DNA of 64,000 bases from Protonemura montana (GCA_947568835.1 OX387609.1:16575208-16639207); one strand, 5' to 3'; shown: positions 31,139-44,497, counted from the stretch's first letter. Notes: generated from the letters alone by a model not told the origin. Program-made: numbers and translations.

Positions 31139-34100
31139 TTAACCTTATATAAAAGCTTTAAAATGCGATGTTCAACTTTTTAGTTTGTGGCTGGCTGGCT
31201 GGGTGGGTGGCTGGCTGGGATGTAACCGGCTGCTCTACTGTCTATGGAAATTGCGAAATGCGACTCAATACGTACGGAAATGGGCTAGAATTTTTCAGAA
31301 TGAACTTTTACATTGGCAAGCGAGATTTTCACAGCGATTTAAAATCGTTTTCATGGTGAAAAGTTGCTAAATATGACGGCAAGATATCTCAGAGCCAGGC
31401 GATGCAGCTCGATTTTAAAACTCTTTTAATACTGAAGTTTGTCTAGCCTCGAGCTTTGCGTTGATTTTTCATGCATTCGTAATAAAGTTGTTGATGTAAT
31501 TGAGCAAAAACACATACAATTGCGATCGTTTAACGTGAAAAAAGAATTAATTTTGCTAATTAACTGACAGCTTTGATCAATTGTTTGCTTTTTTGGCACC
31601 ACGGCAAGGTGTACGAAATCGTGAATGTATCTTTTTGGCAGTGAACCTAGGCTATACAAACGTCAAATTTAAACGTCAAAGTCAACGTCAATGTCAAATT
31701 CAATTTCAAAATCCCCGAAACTGAACTGAAAACGTGTGAAATTGGCTTCTATTGTTCAAATACAGTTTTACATCCCGCTACGTCTTTTTCACGATGATTT
31801 AAAAGTGTTTTAGTAAAGTAAAGTATCAAAAACATTGTTGGTGTTCGGCTATCAAGATACAAAAGAGTCACTTGATTGATCTCGACATTGTTTGGTATTG
31901 TATATGATTGTATTATACTGCATGGTATTGTATGGTATTGTATGGTATTTTATTGTTATGTATGGTATTCTTTGGTATTGGATGTTTTTGGATGGTATTT
32001 AATATTATTGTTTGATATTGTATGGTATTGAATGAAAATGTATGGTATTCTTTAGTATTCGACAGTATTCTATGGTATTCTATGGTATTCTATGGTATTC
32101 TATGGTATTCTATGGTGTTCTATGGTGTTCTATGGTATTCTATGGTATTCTATGGTATTCTATGGTATTCTATGGTGTTCTATGGTGTTCTATGGTGTTC
32201 TATGGTGTTCTATGGTGTTCTGTGGTGTTATATGGTGTTCTATGGTATTCTATGGTATTCTATGGTATTCTATGGTATTCTATAATATTCTATGAATTTC
32301 TATGGTATTCTATGGTATTGTATGGTATTGTATGGTATTGTATGTTATTCTAAGGTATTCTTTGGTATTCTTTGGTGTTATATGGTGTTCTATGGTGTTC
32401 TATGGTGTTCTATGGTATTCTATGGTATTCCATGGTATTCTATGGTATTCTTTAATATTCAATGAAGTTCTATGGTATTCTATGATATTGTATGGTATTG
32501 TATGGTATTGTATGGTATTATATGGTATTCTATGGTATTTAATGGTTTCTATGGAGTTATATGGTATTCTATGATATTGTATGGTATTCTATGGTCTTCT
32601 ATGGTATTCTATGGTATTCTATGGTATTCAATTGTATTCTATGGTATTTTATAATATTCTACGGAGTTCTATGGTAATATATATGGAGTTAATGGTATTC
32701 TATGGTGTTTTATGGTGTTCTATTGTGTTTTATGGTTTTGTTTTGTGTTCTATGGTGTTCTATGGTATACAATGGTATTCTATGGTGTTCCATGGTGTTC
32801 TATGGTGTGCTATGGTATTCTATGGTATTCTATTGTGTTCTATGGTATTCTTTGGTGTTCTATGGTATTCTAAGGTATTCTATGGTATTCATGGTATTCT
32901 ATGGTATTTTATAATATTCTATGGTATTCTATGGAGTTCTATGGTATTCTATGATATTGTATGGTATTCTATGGTATTCTATAATATTCTTTGGTATTAT
33001 ATGGTATTCTATGGTAATCTATGGTGTTCTTTGGTATTCTATGGTGTTCTATGGTATTCTATGGCATTCTATGGTATTCTATGGATTCCTATAGTATTCT
33101 GTTGTAATCTAAGAATTCTATGGTATTCTATGGTATTCTATGGTATTTTATGGTATTTTATGGTATTATATGGTATTCTTTGGTATTCTTCGGTATTCTT
33201 AGGTATTTTTTGGTATTCTATGGTATTCTTTAATATTCTATGGTATTCTAAGGTATTCTATGGAGTTTTATGGTATTCTTTGATATTGTATGGTATTGTA
33301 TGGTATTCTATGGAATTCTATGATATTGTATGGCATTGTATGGTGTTCTATGGTATTCTATGGCATTCTAAGATATTCTACGGTATTCGATGGTATACTA
33401 TGGTATTCTATGGTATTCTATGGTATTCTATGGTAATCCATGGTATTCTATGGTATTCTAAGGTATTCTAAGGTATTCTATGGTATTCTATGGTATTCTT
33501 TAGTATTTTATGGTATTCTATGGTATTCTATGGTATTCTATAGTATTCTTTGGTATTCGAAGGTATTCTTTGGTATTCTATGGTATTCTTTGATATTGTT
33601 TGGTATTCTATGGTATTCTATGGAATTCTTTGATATTGTAAGGCATTGTATGGTATTCTATGGTATTTTATGTTATTCTTTGATATTGTATGGTATTCTA
33701 TGGTATTCTATGGAATTCTATGATATTGTATGGTATTGTATGGTATTGTATGGTATTGTTTGGTATTGTATTCTATTCTATGGTATTCTATGGTATTGTA
33801 TGGTATTGTTTGGTTTTGTTTGGAAGTGTATGGTATTAAATGTTTTTGGATGGTATTCTATGAAATTTTATGGGTTTCTTTGATATAATATTGTTCTCTA
33901 TGGTATTTGGAGGTATTCGATAGTATTATTTGGTATCCTATGATGTTGTTTGGAATGGTATGGTATTCCATATGTTCCTATGGGTTTCTATATTATTTTA
34001 TGATTTTTTTTGGTATCCTCTGGTATTTTTTGAGTTTCAATGGATTTCTATGGTATAAGAAGATACTTTATGGTGTTGTTAGGAATTGAATGGTATTCGA

Positions 34101-35876
34101 TGATACAGTTTGGTATTTTTAGGTATTCTATGGTATTGTATGGTAGTGTATGGTATTCTATTGTATTGTATGGTATTCTAGGTCCCCTTTGGTATTGTAT
34201 GATATTGTTTGGTATTTTATGGCATTTTATGGTATTGTATTGTATTGAAAGGAATTTCATGGTTTTCTATCAAAAAAAACTCGAGGCATGTTTAAACCAA
34301 AATGCCATGGTATGCCCAGTTAATGGTATTCTATGGTGTTCAATGGTGTTCTATGGTGTTTAATGGTATTCTATTGTGTTCTATGGTGTTCTATGGTATA
34401 CTATGGTATTCTATGGTGTTCTATGGTGTTCTATGGTGTTCTATGGTGTGCTATGGTATTCTATGGTATTCTATTGTGTTCTATGGTATTCTTTGGTGTT
34501 CTATGGTATTCTATGGTATTCAATGGTATTCTATGGTATTCTATGGTATTCTTTGGTATTTTATAATATTCTATGGTATTCTATGGAGTTCTATGGTATT
34601 CTATGATATTGTATGGTATTCTATAGTATCCTATGGTATTCTTTGGTATTCTATGGAGTTCTATAGTATTCTATTATATACTATGGTATTCTATAGAGTT
34701 CTTTGGTATTCTTTGATATTCTTTAGTATTCTATGGTGTTCTATAGTATTAAATGGAGTTCTATGGTATTTAATGGAGTTCTATAATATTATATGGAGTT
34801 AATGGTATTCTTTGGTGTTCTATGGGGGTCTATGGTGTTTTATGTTATTCTTTTGTGTTCTATGGTGTTCTATGGTATTCAATGGTATTCTATGGTGTTC
34901 TATGGTGTGCTATGGTTTTCTATGGTATTTAATTGTGTTCTATGGTATTCTTTGGTGTTCTATGGTATTCTATGGTAATCTATGGAATTCTATGGTATTC
35001 TATGGTATTCTATGGTATTTTATGGTATTTTTATGGTGTTCTATGGTATTCTATGGAGTTCTATGGTATTCTATGATATTTTCTGGTATTCTATGGTATT
35101 CTATGGCATTCTATGGTATTCTTTGGTATTCTATGGAGTTCTATAGTATTCTATTATATACTATGGTATTCTATAGAGTTCTTTGGTATTCTATGATATT
35201 CTATGGTATTCTATGGTCTTCTATGGTATTCTATGGTATTGTTTTGTATTTTATGGTATTCTATGGTATTGTATGGTATTGTTTGGTTTTGTTTGGAAGT
35301 GTATGGTATTAAATGTTTTTGGATGGTATTCTATGAAATTTTATGGGTTTCTTTGATATAATATGGTTCTCTATGGTATTTGGAGGTATTCGATAGTATT
35401 ATTTGGTATCCTTTGATGATGTATGGAATGGTATGGTATTCCATATGTTCCTATGGGTTTCTATATTTTTTTATGGTATTTTTTGGTATCCTCTGGTATT
35501 TTATGAGTTTCAATGGATTTCTATGGTATAAGAAGATACTTTATGGTGTTGTTAGGAATTGAATGGTATTCGATGATACAGTTTGGTATTTTTAGGTATT
35601 CTGTGGTATTGTATGGTATTGTATGGTTTTCTATTGTATTGTATGGTATTCTAGGTCCCCTTTGGTATTGTATGATATTGTTTAATATTTTATGGGTTTG
35701 TTTGGTATTTTATGGCATTTTATGGTATTGTATTGTATTGAATGGAATTTCATGGTTTTCTTAGGGTTTCTTTGGTATTGAATGGTTTTCTTTCAAAGAA
35801 AACTCGAGACACGTTTAAACTAAAATGCCCACTTTCTCAAAATCGTAAGGTGCCGTTAGGCATCGGGTACTGCTAG
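31139..35876 (+). mobile_element. Non-autonomous Helitron N2, probably two fused elements
   Basis: Same 5' start (31139) and 28-bp 3' terminus (35849-35876). Inside the minisatellite, at 34268-34306, is a piece of a Helitron 3' subterminal region (TATCAAAAAAAACTCGAGG, then TTTAAACCAAAATGCC) without the hairpin. The roughly 420 bp before it (33840-34262) resemble the ends of the arrays at 30620-31050 and 35310-35790. The simplest reading is two neighbouring elements joined by a deletion that removed one 3' end and one 5' end. Confidence 0.78.
31890..35790. repeat. 10-bp minisatellite in N2, interrupted at 34268-34322
   Basis: The same TATGGTATTC family as in N1, broken by the internal 3'-end remnant. 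Confidence 0.94.
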
Positions 35877-36864
35877 TTAACCTTATATAAAAGCTTTAAA
35901 TTGCGATGTTCAACTTTTTAGTTTGTGGGTATATGGGTGGATGGGTGGCTGGGATGTAACCGGCCGCTCTACTGGTTATGGAAATTGCGAAATGAGACTC
36001 TAAAGGTACGAAAATGGGCTAGAATTTTTCAGAATTTACTTTTACATTGGCAGGCGACATTTTCACAGCGATTTAAAAGCGTTTTCATGGTGAAAAGTTG
36101 CTAAATATGACGGCAAGATATCTCAGAGCCAGGCGATGCAGCTCGATTTTTTAATTCTTTTAATACTCAAGTTTTTCTAGCCTCGAGCTCCACGGTGATT
36201 TTTCATGCATTCGTATTAAAGTTGTTGATGTAATTGAGCGAAAACACATTTAATTGCGATCGTTTTACGTGAAAAAGAATTAATTTTGCTAATAAACTGA
36301 CAGCTTTGATCAATTGTTTGCTATTTTGTCACCACGGCAAGGTGAACGAAATTGTGAATGTATCTTCTCAGCAGTGGATCATCAGGCCAAATTAAACGTC
36401 AAAATGGATTGAAATGTCAAACTATCTACTAAAACCCCTTTGTTTCTGGCGAAAATCGGTCAAAAACGACAGGAAATGGTTATAATTTGTACATGATTTC
36501 AAAGCATTATATGAAACGCGACATTTTTTAAGGTGAGTTGATGGGATACGGCGATTTAAACAGGACTTTAAATGCAACTTCATATGAAACAGGTAGGTAA
36601 AGAAAAAGTTTGACTCTTTACAGGCGTAAAAATTGTATTTTTATTGCACATTTTGTGCTCAATTGTGTTTCTTTAATAAGTTTTCAGATATATTTAGTAA
36701 TTATTTAACCCGTAATTAATAAGCTAACCTCTAAAGACACATTATTATGATCACTGACCGCAATAATTTGACTTCTGTTATATTCATTTACAGCGTGTTG
36801 CATCGACAGCTTCTTATGGCACGTAATTTAAATCGTCGCGCGTGGTGTAAAGTTTGAATTTCCG

Positions 36865-36872
36865 TGACGTCA
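36865..36872. promoter_or_regulatory. CRE-like TGACGTCA site 1 in A1
   Basis: Perfect 8-bp palindrome recognised by CREB/ATF bZIP factors, followed by TTTTACGTAGCGGG. Conserved at 51932-51939 in A2. Together with the second site it marks the likely promoter of the transposase gene. Confidence 0.5.
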
Positions 36873-36983
36873 TTTTACGTAGCGGGATGTTGGCTTAGCG
36901 CTTTTTGATCGGCATCTACGCTCGGCAATTAGTCACACTCCCAACGCCCGCCAACCGCCATTTGCTATAGCAGTTAGTCTAGC

Positions 36984-37046
36984 ATGAGAGTGCGGATTAC
37001 CTACACGGCGAAACACGGGGAAGAATTTCGTCGCTATTCAAGGTAA
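36984..37046 (+). CDS. Upstream short ORF of Helitron A1 leader
   Basis: ATG followed by 19 further codons (MRVRITYTAKHGEEFRRYSR) and TAA. The stop overlaps AAGGTAATC, a good splice-donor match. A2 has the same frame lengthened by exactly two codons. It may be a translated upstream frame, or a leader exon spliced to the CACAG just before the main ATG. Splicing there would not preserve the main frame. Confidence 0.35.
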   Translation: MRVRITYTAKHGEEFRRYSR

Positions 37047-37226
37047 TCTTATTTCAGATTTAATTTGCATGTCACAATATCCACTAATAGTCCACCCCTA
37101 ATGTCATCAAGTGATTCAATTATTTATAGTGATTTTATAGCGTTTAGCTTCTAAATTATGATTAAAATTGTCGTTCATCATCAAGACTGGAAAGCATACA
37201 TTTTGCCCGTCTTGTGGATATTTCCG

Positions 37227-37234
37227 TGACGTCA
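37227..37234. promoter_or_regulatory. CRE-like TGACGTCA site 2 in A1
   Basis: Second TGACGTCA in the A1 leader, matched at 52296-52303 in A2. It lies about 310 bp upstream of the main ATG. Confidence 0.45.
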
Positions 37235-37539
37235 CTTTTACGTAACATGATGCAATCGCTCGACGCGATTCTCATCCCCCTCCCCAACCCTCCCATGCCC
37301 TCCGTTCCAACAATTAGAAGTGTGTTCAAAATGGCGTCCAAGCTCGCATTCGAAGCAAATTAGCATATTTCTTTGTAAAGAAACTGAAGTGATTGTTGTG
37401 CATATTAAAGCATGCATTTAGACTGGCATGATATTTGGGTGAGGTAATTTTTGCGAAACATGGCGGTCGGTTCGTCCTCAGCCACGCTCCGCTTCAGCTC
37501 GGCGACGCTAGGCACTAAAACCTCGCTTTCTTCACACAG

Positions 37540-40500
37540 ATGCCACCTAAGAAGCGTGTAAATCTGACGTCTCGGAAAGGCGGGAAAGGTGCAACAGCAA
37601 GAGCGGAGAGCGCGGCGGCGAAGAAAAGGGCTGCTGCTGACGAGAGAGCGAGGACGAGAGAGACGGCCGAGCACGCCGACCATCAGGCGACTGCTAGCCC
37701 GTCGACGTCGACGCTCAACGAGCAGCGTCCTTTCCTTTCCACTGTTCTCGAAGAAGCCCCGGTGAGTGTCTTAAAGCATGATTCATTATTAGAACAGGCC
37801 GCCCCCGCTTCTCTTCCAGCTTTTTATGATAAACCCTCTACAAGCCGCTATATGCATTCCTTTCCCGACAATCTGCCATCTGTGCTCCCATCCCTTGACC
37901 AGACCCAGATCCTAGAAAATTCAGTTGGCCAGCTACAAGAGGACAAGAAAGTGCAAGTAGCAGCAAACGAACGGAGTGCCCGACTAGCGGAAAAAGCTAG
38001 AAATGCTCGCCAGCGCAGAAAGGCTGAGGATGAGGCCCAGCGTCTTCTGCGTCTGGCCCAGGTTGCCGAGTTAAAGCGTCAACGACTAGACGAAGCTTCT
38101 GAGGAACGACGCCTACAGCTTCTTGCTGAAAAGGCCGAGTCTGAGCGCCTTCGCTTGGCAAAATGTACGGAAGAACAGCGCCTTAAGCGACTGGCCCTTA
38201 AGGCAGAGTCAAAGCGTCGCCGCTTGAGTGACGAAGCGGACGAACAGCGCCTTCAGCGATTGGCCCTTAAGGCAGAGGCAGAGCGTCGCCGCTTGAGTGA
38301 AGAAGCTGACGAACAGCGCCTTCAGCGACTGGCCCTTAAGGCAGAGTCCAAGCGTCGCTGCTTGAGTGACGAAGCTGACGAACAGCGCCTTCAGCGATTG
38401 GCCCTTAAGGCAGAGTCAGAGCGTCGCCGCTTGAGTGACGAAGCTGACGAACAGCGCCTTCAGCGACTAGCCCTTATGGCAGAGTCCAAGCGTCGCCGCT
38501 TGAGTGACGAATCTGAGGAACAGCGCCTTCAGCGATTAAGCCAGAAGGCAGTTCAAACGCAGTCTGAAAGGCAGCATGAGACTCCAGAGGCGCGCGAGAG
38601 CCGTATAGTCGCCGCGCGGGAGCAATCTCAGCAGCGTCGAAATGCCGAGACCAGGGATAAGCTCGCGGCGTTAGAAGTGGAAGTCTCTCAGCGCGCTGAG
38701 GAGGAGGCGTCTCAACGCGCCCAAGAGGCTGAACTAGAGCAAAGCCAGCGAGTCGCGGTCGAGGCTATTGACGTGGCAGACGATCAGTTCGAACCTGATC
38801 TTGCTCCAGTGAACCTTCATCCTTTCCACTTTGAGGCTGCACGGCAAGACGTCGCTGACGTCGCCCTATTTCACTGCGGCAGCATGGACGAAGTATGCAG
38901 GGTGTGCGGCGCTCTGTACTTCGCAGGAGAGCGTCCTTCTGACAAAATTTACAAACTCTGTTGTCACTCGGGCAACGTAATTCTCGAGCCTCTCCTCGCG
39001 TATCCCGATTTAATGCGAGACCGGAGATCATTGCGAGTCTAAGAACTTCCGCAAAAATATCCGGTCGTACAACAGTTCGCTCTCCTTCGCTTCAGTCGGA
39101 GTTAAGACGGACATCCCCCAAGGCCGTGGCACATACTGTTTTCGTGTCCATGGCAACATCCAGCACAGGATCGGCCATATGGGGCAGGCGGTGCAGAAGC
39201 CCCTCTATTCGCACCTGTACTTTCTTGACGCGGAACAAGCGAAGACGCATCGAATGGACAGGCGCCAGAATGCTAATCTGCTACCCAACCTGCTTCATGA
39301 GCTGGACGCGCTGGTTCGCGAAATAAATCCTTTTGCCCAAGGGCTTAAAACGTTAGGTCAGGTGGAGGCCGACGACAGGATCCGTGCAGCTGCCGAGGGG
39401 CGACCCGAGGTCATGGCCGAACTGCGTTTCGTGGATGACCGACGGCGGCTGTACGAAAATCCTACGGCCCACGAGGTGGCCGTTGTTTATCAGAGCGTTG
39501 ACGGTGGCATGCCTCCTCTAGGACGTGATATTCGTATCCATACTCGTGGCGGATTTATTGAGCAGCTGTCTGTCCTGTCGCCCAACACGGATCCGCTCAG
39601 CTACGTGCTGTTGTTCCCGCGTGGAGAACCCGGCTGGCAACGAGGTATGCCGCACACCAGGCAATCTAAGCACAGCGTCGTCACTCTAATGGAGTTTTAT
39701 AGCCATCGGCTCCACGAGCGTGTCGGCGCCTTCCATCCAGTGCTGCACGCCGGCAAGCTGACGCAGCAGTTTATGGTAGACGCCTATATCAAGGTTGAGG
39801 GCAATCGCCTTGAGTTCGTCATCAGGAACCAGAAAACGCTGCGCGCCGAACTCTACAGTGGGCTCATGGACCACTTGGCGAACCGTGCTGAGCGGCAGGG
39901 CTGCAATGTCGGGAAGATGGTGATTCTGCCTTCCAGTTTCATCGGAAGCCCCAGGCATTGCCAGCAGCTATATCAAGACGCTATGAGTATCGTCACCAAG
40001 TTTGGAAAACCCGATCTTTTCCTTACTATGACGTGTAATCCGAAGTGGCCTGAGATTCAGACGAGCCTAGCGGCGTACGAAAGGGCAGAAGACCGACCCG
40101 ATCTCACCGCGCGAGTATTCCAACTTAAACTCAAGGAGCTCATGTCTGATCTCACCAAGAGGCACGTGCTGGGCGTTCCCATGGCTCACTTCCACGTGAT
40201 CGAGTTCCAAAAACGTGGACTCCCTCACGCCCACATCCTGGTAATCCTTCGCGACGAGGACAAGATCCGCACTCCCGAGGAGGTAGACGCACTTATCTGT
40301 GCCGAGTTGCCCGATCCGGTGACCGAGGAGAGACTGCACAAGGTCATCGTGTCGTCGATGATCCACGGCCCGTGCGGCGCTCGGAACATGTCCTCTGTGT
40401 GCATGGAGGACGGAAAGTGTAAGAAGAAGTTCCCCAAGTCGTTCACAGATGTGACTGTGGTCAACGAGGGGGGTTTCACCGTCTATCGCCGTCGAGAGAG

Positions 40501-43144
40501 CGGGCAGACGCATACCATCTCAGGAAGAGTGGTCGACAACCGAGACGTAGTGCCTTACAACAAGTACTTAAGCTCCAAGTTTGACTGCCACCTGAACATC
40601 GAGCACTGTGGATCCGCGAAGACGGTCAAGTACCTGTGCAAGTACGTGTACAAAGGTCACGACTGTGCCAGGGTCCAGCTCCGCGTCTCTGTCCCCGCGG
40701 AGGGCGATCATGAGCCACGTCCAGCGCACGGTGCCCAGCAAGAGTTGGTGTGGGACGAGGTCTCACAGTTCATCGACTCTCGCTACGTGAGTCCCCAAGA
40801 GGCTGCGTGGAGAATTTTCGGATTTGAAATGCACGAAAAGTCGCACACTATCATCCGTTTGGCGATCCACCTCGAGGGTGACCACATGGTCACGTTCCGT
40901 CCTGGAGACGAGGAAGCCGCAGCAGAACGCGGCAGGGCTGCGCTGACTACGCTGACGGCATGGTTTGCGCTGAATAGTAGCAACCCGGCGGCACGGCAGT
41001 ACAAGTACATCGACATCCCGTACCACTTCCGTTTCGAGGGCAAAGCGTGGAAGCCACGTAAGCGAGGTGCCGGCTCCATCATCAGCCGAATGTACTCCGT
41101 GACGCCCCGGCAGATCGAGCGATACCATCTTCGTCTCCTTTTGCTACACGTCGCCGGCGCCACCTCATTCGAGGACGTGCGCACGTTCCAGGGTAGGGTT
41201 TACGCTACCTTCAAGGAAGCTGCCATCGCACGCAACCTGCTAATGGACGACGACGAGTGGCAGAAATGTCTGCAGGAGGCGGTTGCTATAAAGATGCCAA
41301 ACGAACTTCGTCAGCTGTTTGCTATCATTTGCGCGTTCTGTCAGCCTCTTGACCCGCTGTCTCTATGGGAGCGTTTCAAGGGCGATTTCTGCGAAGATTT
41401 CGCCCGAGAACACGACCCCATCGAGGCAGAACAGTTGGCCCTGAATTCCATCCAGTCCGTCCTTGCCCTACACCGCCTGACCAACGCCGAAATCGGTTTG
41501 CCGGCGCCTCGAGTGCCAGTCATCGTTGCTGTCGACGAGCAGTTCGACCAGACCGCCGAAAGGGAAGAGGCCGAGGAGAACTTGGTGAAGCTCAACGGCA
41601 GGCAGCGCGTGGCATTCGACGCGGTGATGGCAGCAATCGACGACCCGAACGCCGAGCAGAGGTGCTTCTACCTGGACGGCCCGGGCGGCAGCGGGAAGAC
41701 CTTCCTATACAACACCCTCATCAGCACGCTGCGAGCCCGAGGCGAGCGAGCCGTGGCCGTCGCGTGGACGGGCATTGCGGCGACGTTACTGAAGGGAGGG
41801 AGGACCTGCCACTCGCGATTTCGATTGCCTGTTCCGATTGTGGAAAACAGCACGTCTGGCGTGAAGCCCAACTCCGCCGAGGGCGCTTCGCTGAGGGCGG
41901 CCAAGGTCATCATCTTGGATGAAGGACCCATGGCGCCTCTGCTGGCCCTGAACGTGATCGAGCGGACGCTAAGAGACGTGACCAACGATGAGCGTCCGTT
42001 CGGCGGAAAGGTGATCGTTATCGGCGGGGATTTTAGGCAGTGCCTCCCAGTCGTTCGAAATGGCAACCGAACGACCATTGTCGAGCAATGCATTAAGCGT
42101 GGCGCGCTTTGGTCGTTGTTCCGCACCCTCGAGCTGCGCGCGAACATGCGCGCCAACCCAGGCGAAGTAGAGTTCGTCGAGTGGCTCTTGCGTGTCGGAA
42201 ACGGCGAGATTTTGAATGACTGCCACCTCCCGGATGACACCATCGCATTACCTGTCCAATGCGTCGTGGACTGCGTCATTGACGCCGTCTTCGGCACGAG
42301 CATTAGTGCTGCCGAGATGGCCGTGATGCAAGACCATGCCATCCTCTGCCCGAAGAACGTGGAGTCTTTGAACATCAATGACAACGTTCTTGAGCGCCTC
42401 GAAGGTGACGTGTTCGAATACTGCAGCGCCGACACTGTCGATGTCAGTGAAGGCGAAGATGGCGACGTTTTGGCTACCGATTATCCCGTAGAATATCTAA
42501 ATTCATTAACGCCATCCGGGATGCCACCGCACAAGCTTCGTCTGAAAGTTCATGCAATCGTGATGCTCATGAGGAACGTCGACGTGAGAGCCGGCCTATG
42601 CAATGGGACTCGACTCAGCGTTGTTGCACTCCACGAGCACGTGATCGACTGCAGGATCATCGGAGGGCGCTGTGCGGGACGACGCACTTTCCTATGTAGA
42701 GTCAACCTAACTCCCTCGGACATTGGCATGCCCTTTACGATGACAAGGCGCCAGTTTCCGATCCGTCTGGCATTCGCCATGACCATCAATAAAGCCCAGG
42801 GTCAATCTTTAAAGAGGGTGGGAATTCATTTAGAAAAACCAGTATTCGGACACGGTCAGCTATACGTGGCGCTTTCTCGGGCTCGCTCTTTGGACTCGAT
42901 CTTCGTGGCAGTCGCCGGTAACGAGGCGCAGGGCAAGTTGATCGTCTCGAGCAACACCACCTTCACCAAGAACATCGTGTACCAGGAGGTGCTCGAGATT
43001 CATGCGCCGAACCACCAGGCAGCGGATCCTTCCTCGCGTAGTGGCTATCAAGAGGCTGACCAGCAGGCCCTTGAGCAGTCGCTTAGTCAACTCGCTGTAT
43101 CGGATGCGGATGAAGAAGTTCCAATGGACACCTCCTCCTCCTAA
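37540..43144 (+). pseudogene. Helitron Rep/PIF1-helicase gene of A1, broken by an 8-bp deletion
   Basis: Same gene as the intact copy at 52611. Frame 1 runs from ATG 37540 to a stop at 39042. The rest, including HUH nuclease and helicase, continues in another frame to TAA at 43144. The break is near 39015, where AATGCGAGACC replaces the longer AATGCATGCGTTGCTGACC of A2: a net loss of 8 bp, just after the zinc-finger region. The 5605-bp length differs from A2 (5751) by exactly this 8 bp plus two 69-bp coiled-coil units (five here, seven in A2). The Walker A motif is GPGGSGKT, closer to the usual form than A2. ATG is preceded by TTTCTTCACACAG, which looks like a splice acceptor. Downstream parts are otherwise open, so the break looks recent. 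Confidence 0.9.
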
Positions 43145-43486
43145 ATCCTATCATTGTTCTATCCCTTACATTTGCAATAGCGGTAACATTTCCTAGATAA
43201 ATTTAAATTCAGTAAGGCTAGGTAGGGCAGACCAGGAACCGTGACTAGCACGGCAGGTAGCAACCCAATTCCCATATATTTCACCATGCTGACACGCTTT
43301 TCTGCTGCAGGTATAAAGCACCGGACGCCGCATAGCCCTTTAACTTCACGACCATTGCGCTCGCATGTGGACACTCTAACGGAACTGCTCCTCCCAGAGC
43401 TAGACAATTATGCATGTAAATTAATTGATAGATTATATTGTACATACATTTAGTAAAGTAGTTACTTCTAACTAATAGTATTAGAA

Positions 43487-43929
43487 ATGCAGCCTGCTGT
43501 TTTCCATCTGCATGTCATGCATGTTCCAAAAAAAATAAAAATAAAAATAAAAAACATATCGTAGATTTATTAAAGTAGTTACTAAGTAGTAAGTAGTAGT
43601 AGTTGGTAAGCAAGTAGTTTATAGTTATGCAACCTGCTGTTTTCCATCTGCATGTCATGCATGTTCAAAAAAACAAAAAAACAAAAAAAAAATCATAGAT
43701 TTAGTAAAGTAGTTACTAAGTAGTAAGTAGTAGTAGTTGGTAAGTAAGTAGTTAATAGTTATGCAACCTGCTTTTTTCCATCTGCATGTCATGCATGTTC
43801 AAAAAAACCAAAAAACCAAAAAAAAATATCATAGATTTAGTAAAGTAGCTACTAAGTAGTAAGTAGTAGTAGTTGGTAAGTAAGCAGTTAATAGTTATGC
43901 AACCTGCTGTTTTCTATCTGCATGTTTGC
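43487..43929. repeat. About 136-bp tandem repeat, 3 to 4 units, A1 3' region
   Basis: Each unit has CCTGCTGTTTTCCATCTGCA, TGTCATGCATGTTC, an A-rich tract, and TAGTAAAGTAGTTACTAAGT with TAGTAGTAGTTGG. A2 has the same block at 58703-59157. AATAAA motifs in the first A-rich tract (about 43531-43550) could serve as the polyadenylation signal. Confidence 0.85.
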
Positions 43930-43990
43930 AATTTTTTTAAGGTCACAATCTTACTTTCGTGTCGGTCTTTTTACTGCATGTTTCTCTTTT

Positions 43991-44376
43991 CTTGATTCCA
44001 TCTTGGAATGTCAAACCAACTAACCACCAAGCATGATAGCATTGCACCAGTCTAAAAACTGATCAATGCATCCTACCTATCCGACACAGTTGATCCTTGC
44101 ATGAATCCTTGCATCTCTCTTCTTGATTCCATCTTGGAATGCCAAACCAACTAACAACCAAGCATGATAGCATTGCACCAGTCTAAAAACTGAACAATGC
44201 ATCCTACCTATCCGACACAGTTGATCCTTGCATGAATCCTTGCATCTCTCTTCTCGATTCCATCTTGGAATGCCAAACCAACTAACCACCAAGCATGATA
44301 GCATTGCACCAGTCTAAAAACTGAACAATGCATCCTACCTATCCGACACAGTTGATCCTTGCATGAATCCTTGCAT
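43991..44376. repeat. 131-bp tandem repeat, 3 units, A1 3' region
   Basis: Units begin CTTGATTCCATCTTGGAATG and include CAAGCATGATAGCATTGCAC and CCGACACAGTTGATCCTTGC. A2 has two units at 59218-59473. Confidence 0.88.
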
Positions 44377-44470
44377 GTCCGCACATCAGAGATTCCTGTT
44401 GCTTGCAACGGGCTGCACAATCTTTGATAGTGTAAGGCAGAGGCGATGTAGTGTGCGACGATCGCCATGC

Positions 44471-44497
44471 TGCCGGGGCGGGATGGGGGCCCCGGCA
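44471..44497. other. GC-rich hairpin in A1 3' region
   Basis: Perfect 9-bp arms TGCCGGGGC and GCCCCGGCA around a 9-base G-rich loop (GGGATGGGG). Conserved exactly in A2. It lies about 860 bp inside the 3' end, so it is not the terminal hairpin of the transposon. Confidence 0.7.

Noticed and set aside
28742-35790. Many frames rich in MVFYGILWYS, resembling membrane proteins
   Set aside because: Translation of a 10-bp TATGGTATTC repeat, open in all three forward frames. The hydrophobic look is a codon artefact. The same applies to the arrays at 46643 and 61754.
41668-42435. Minus-strand 255-codon frame in the Helitron gene (also 56885-57652 and several shorter ones)
   Set aside because: Shadows of the GC-rich helicase coding sequence on the opposite strand. 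They occur in both A copies only because the copies are nearly identical, and lack any recognisable domain.
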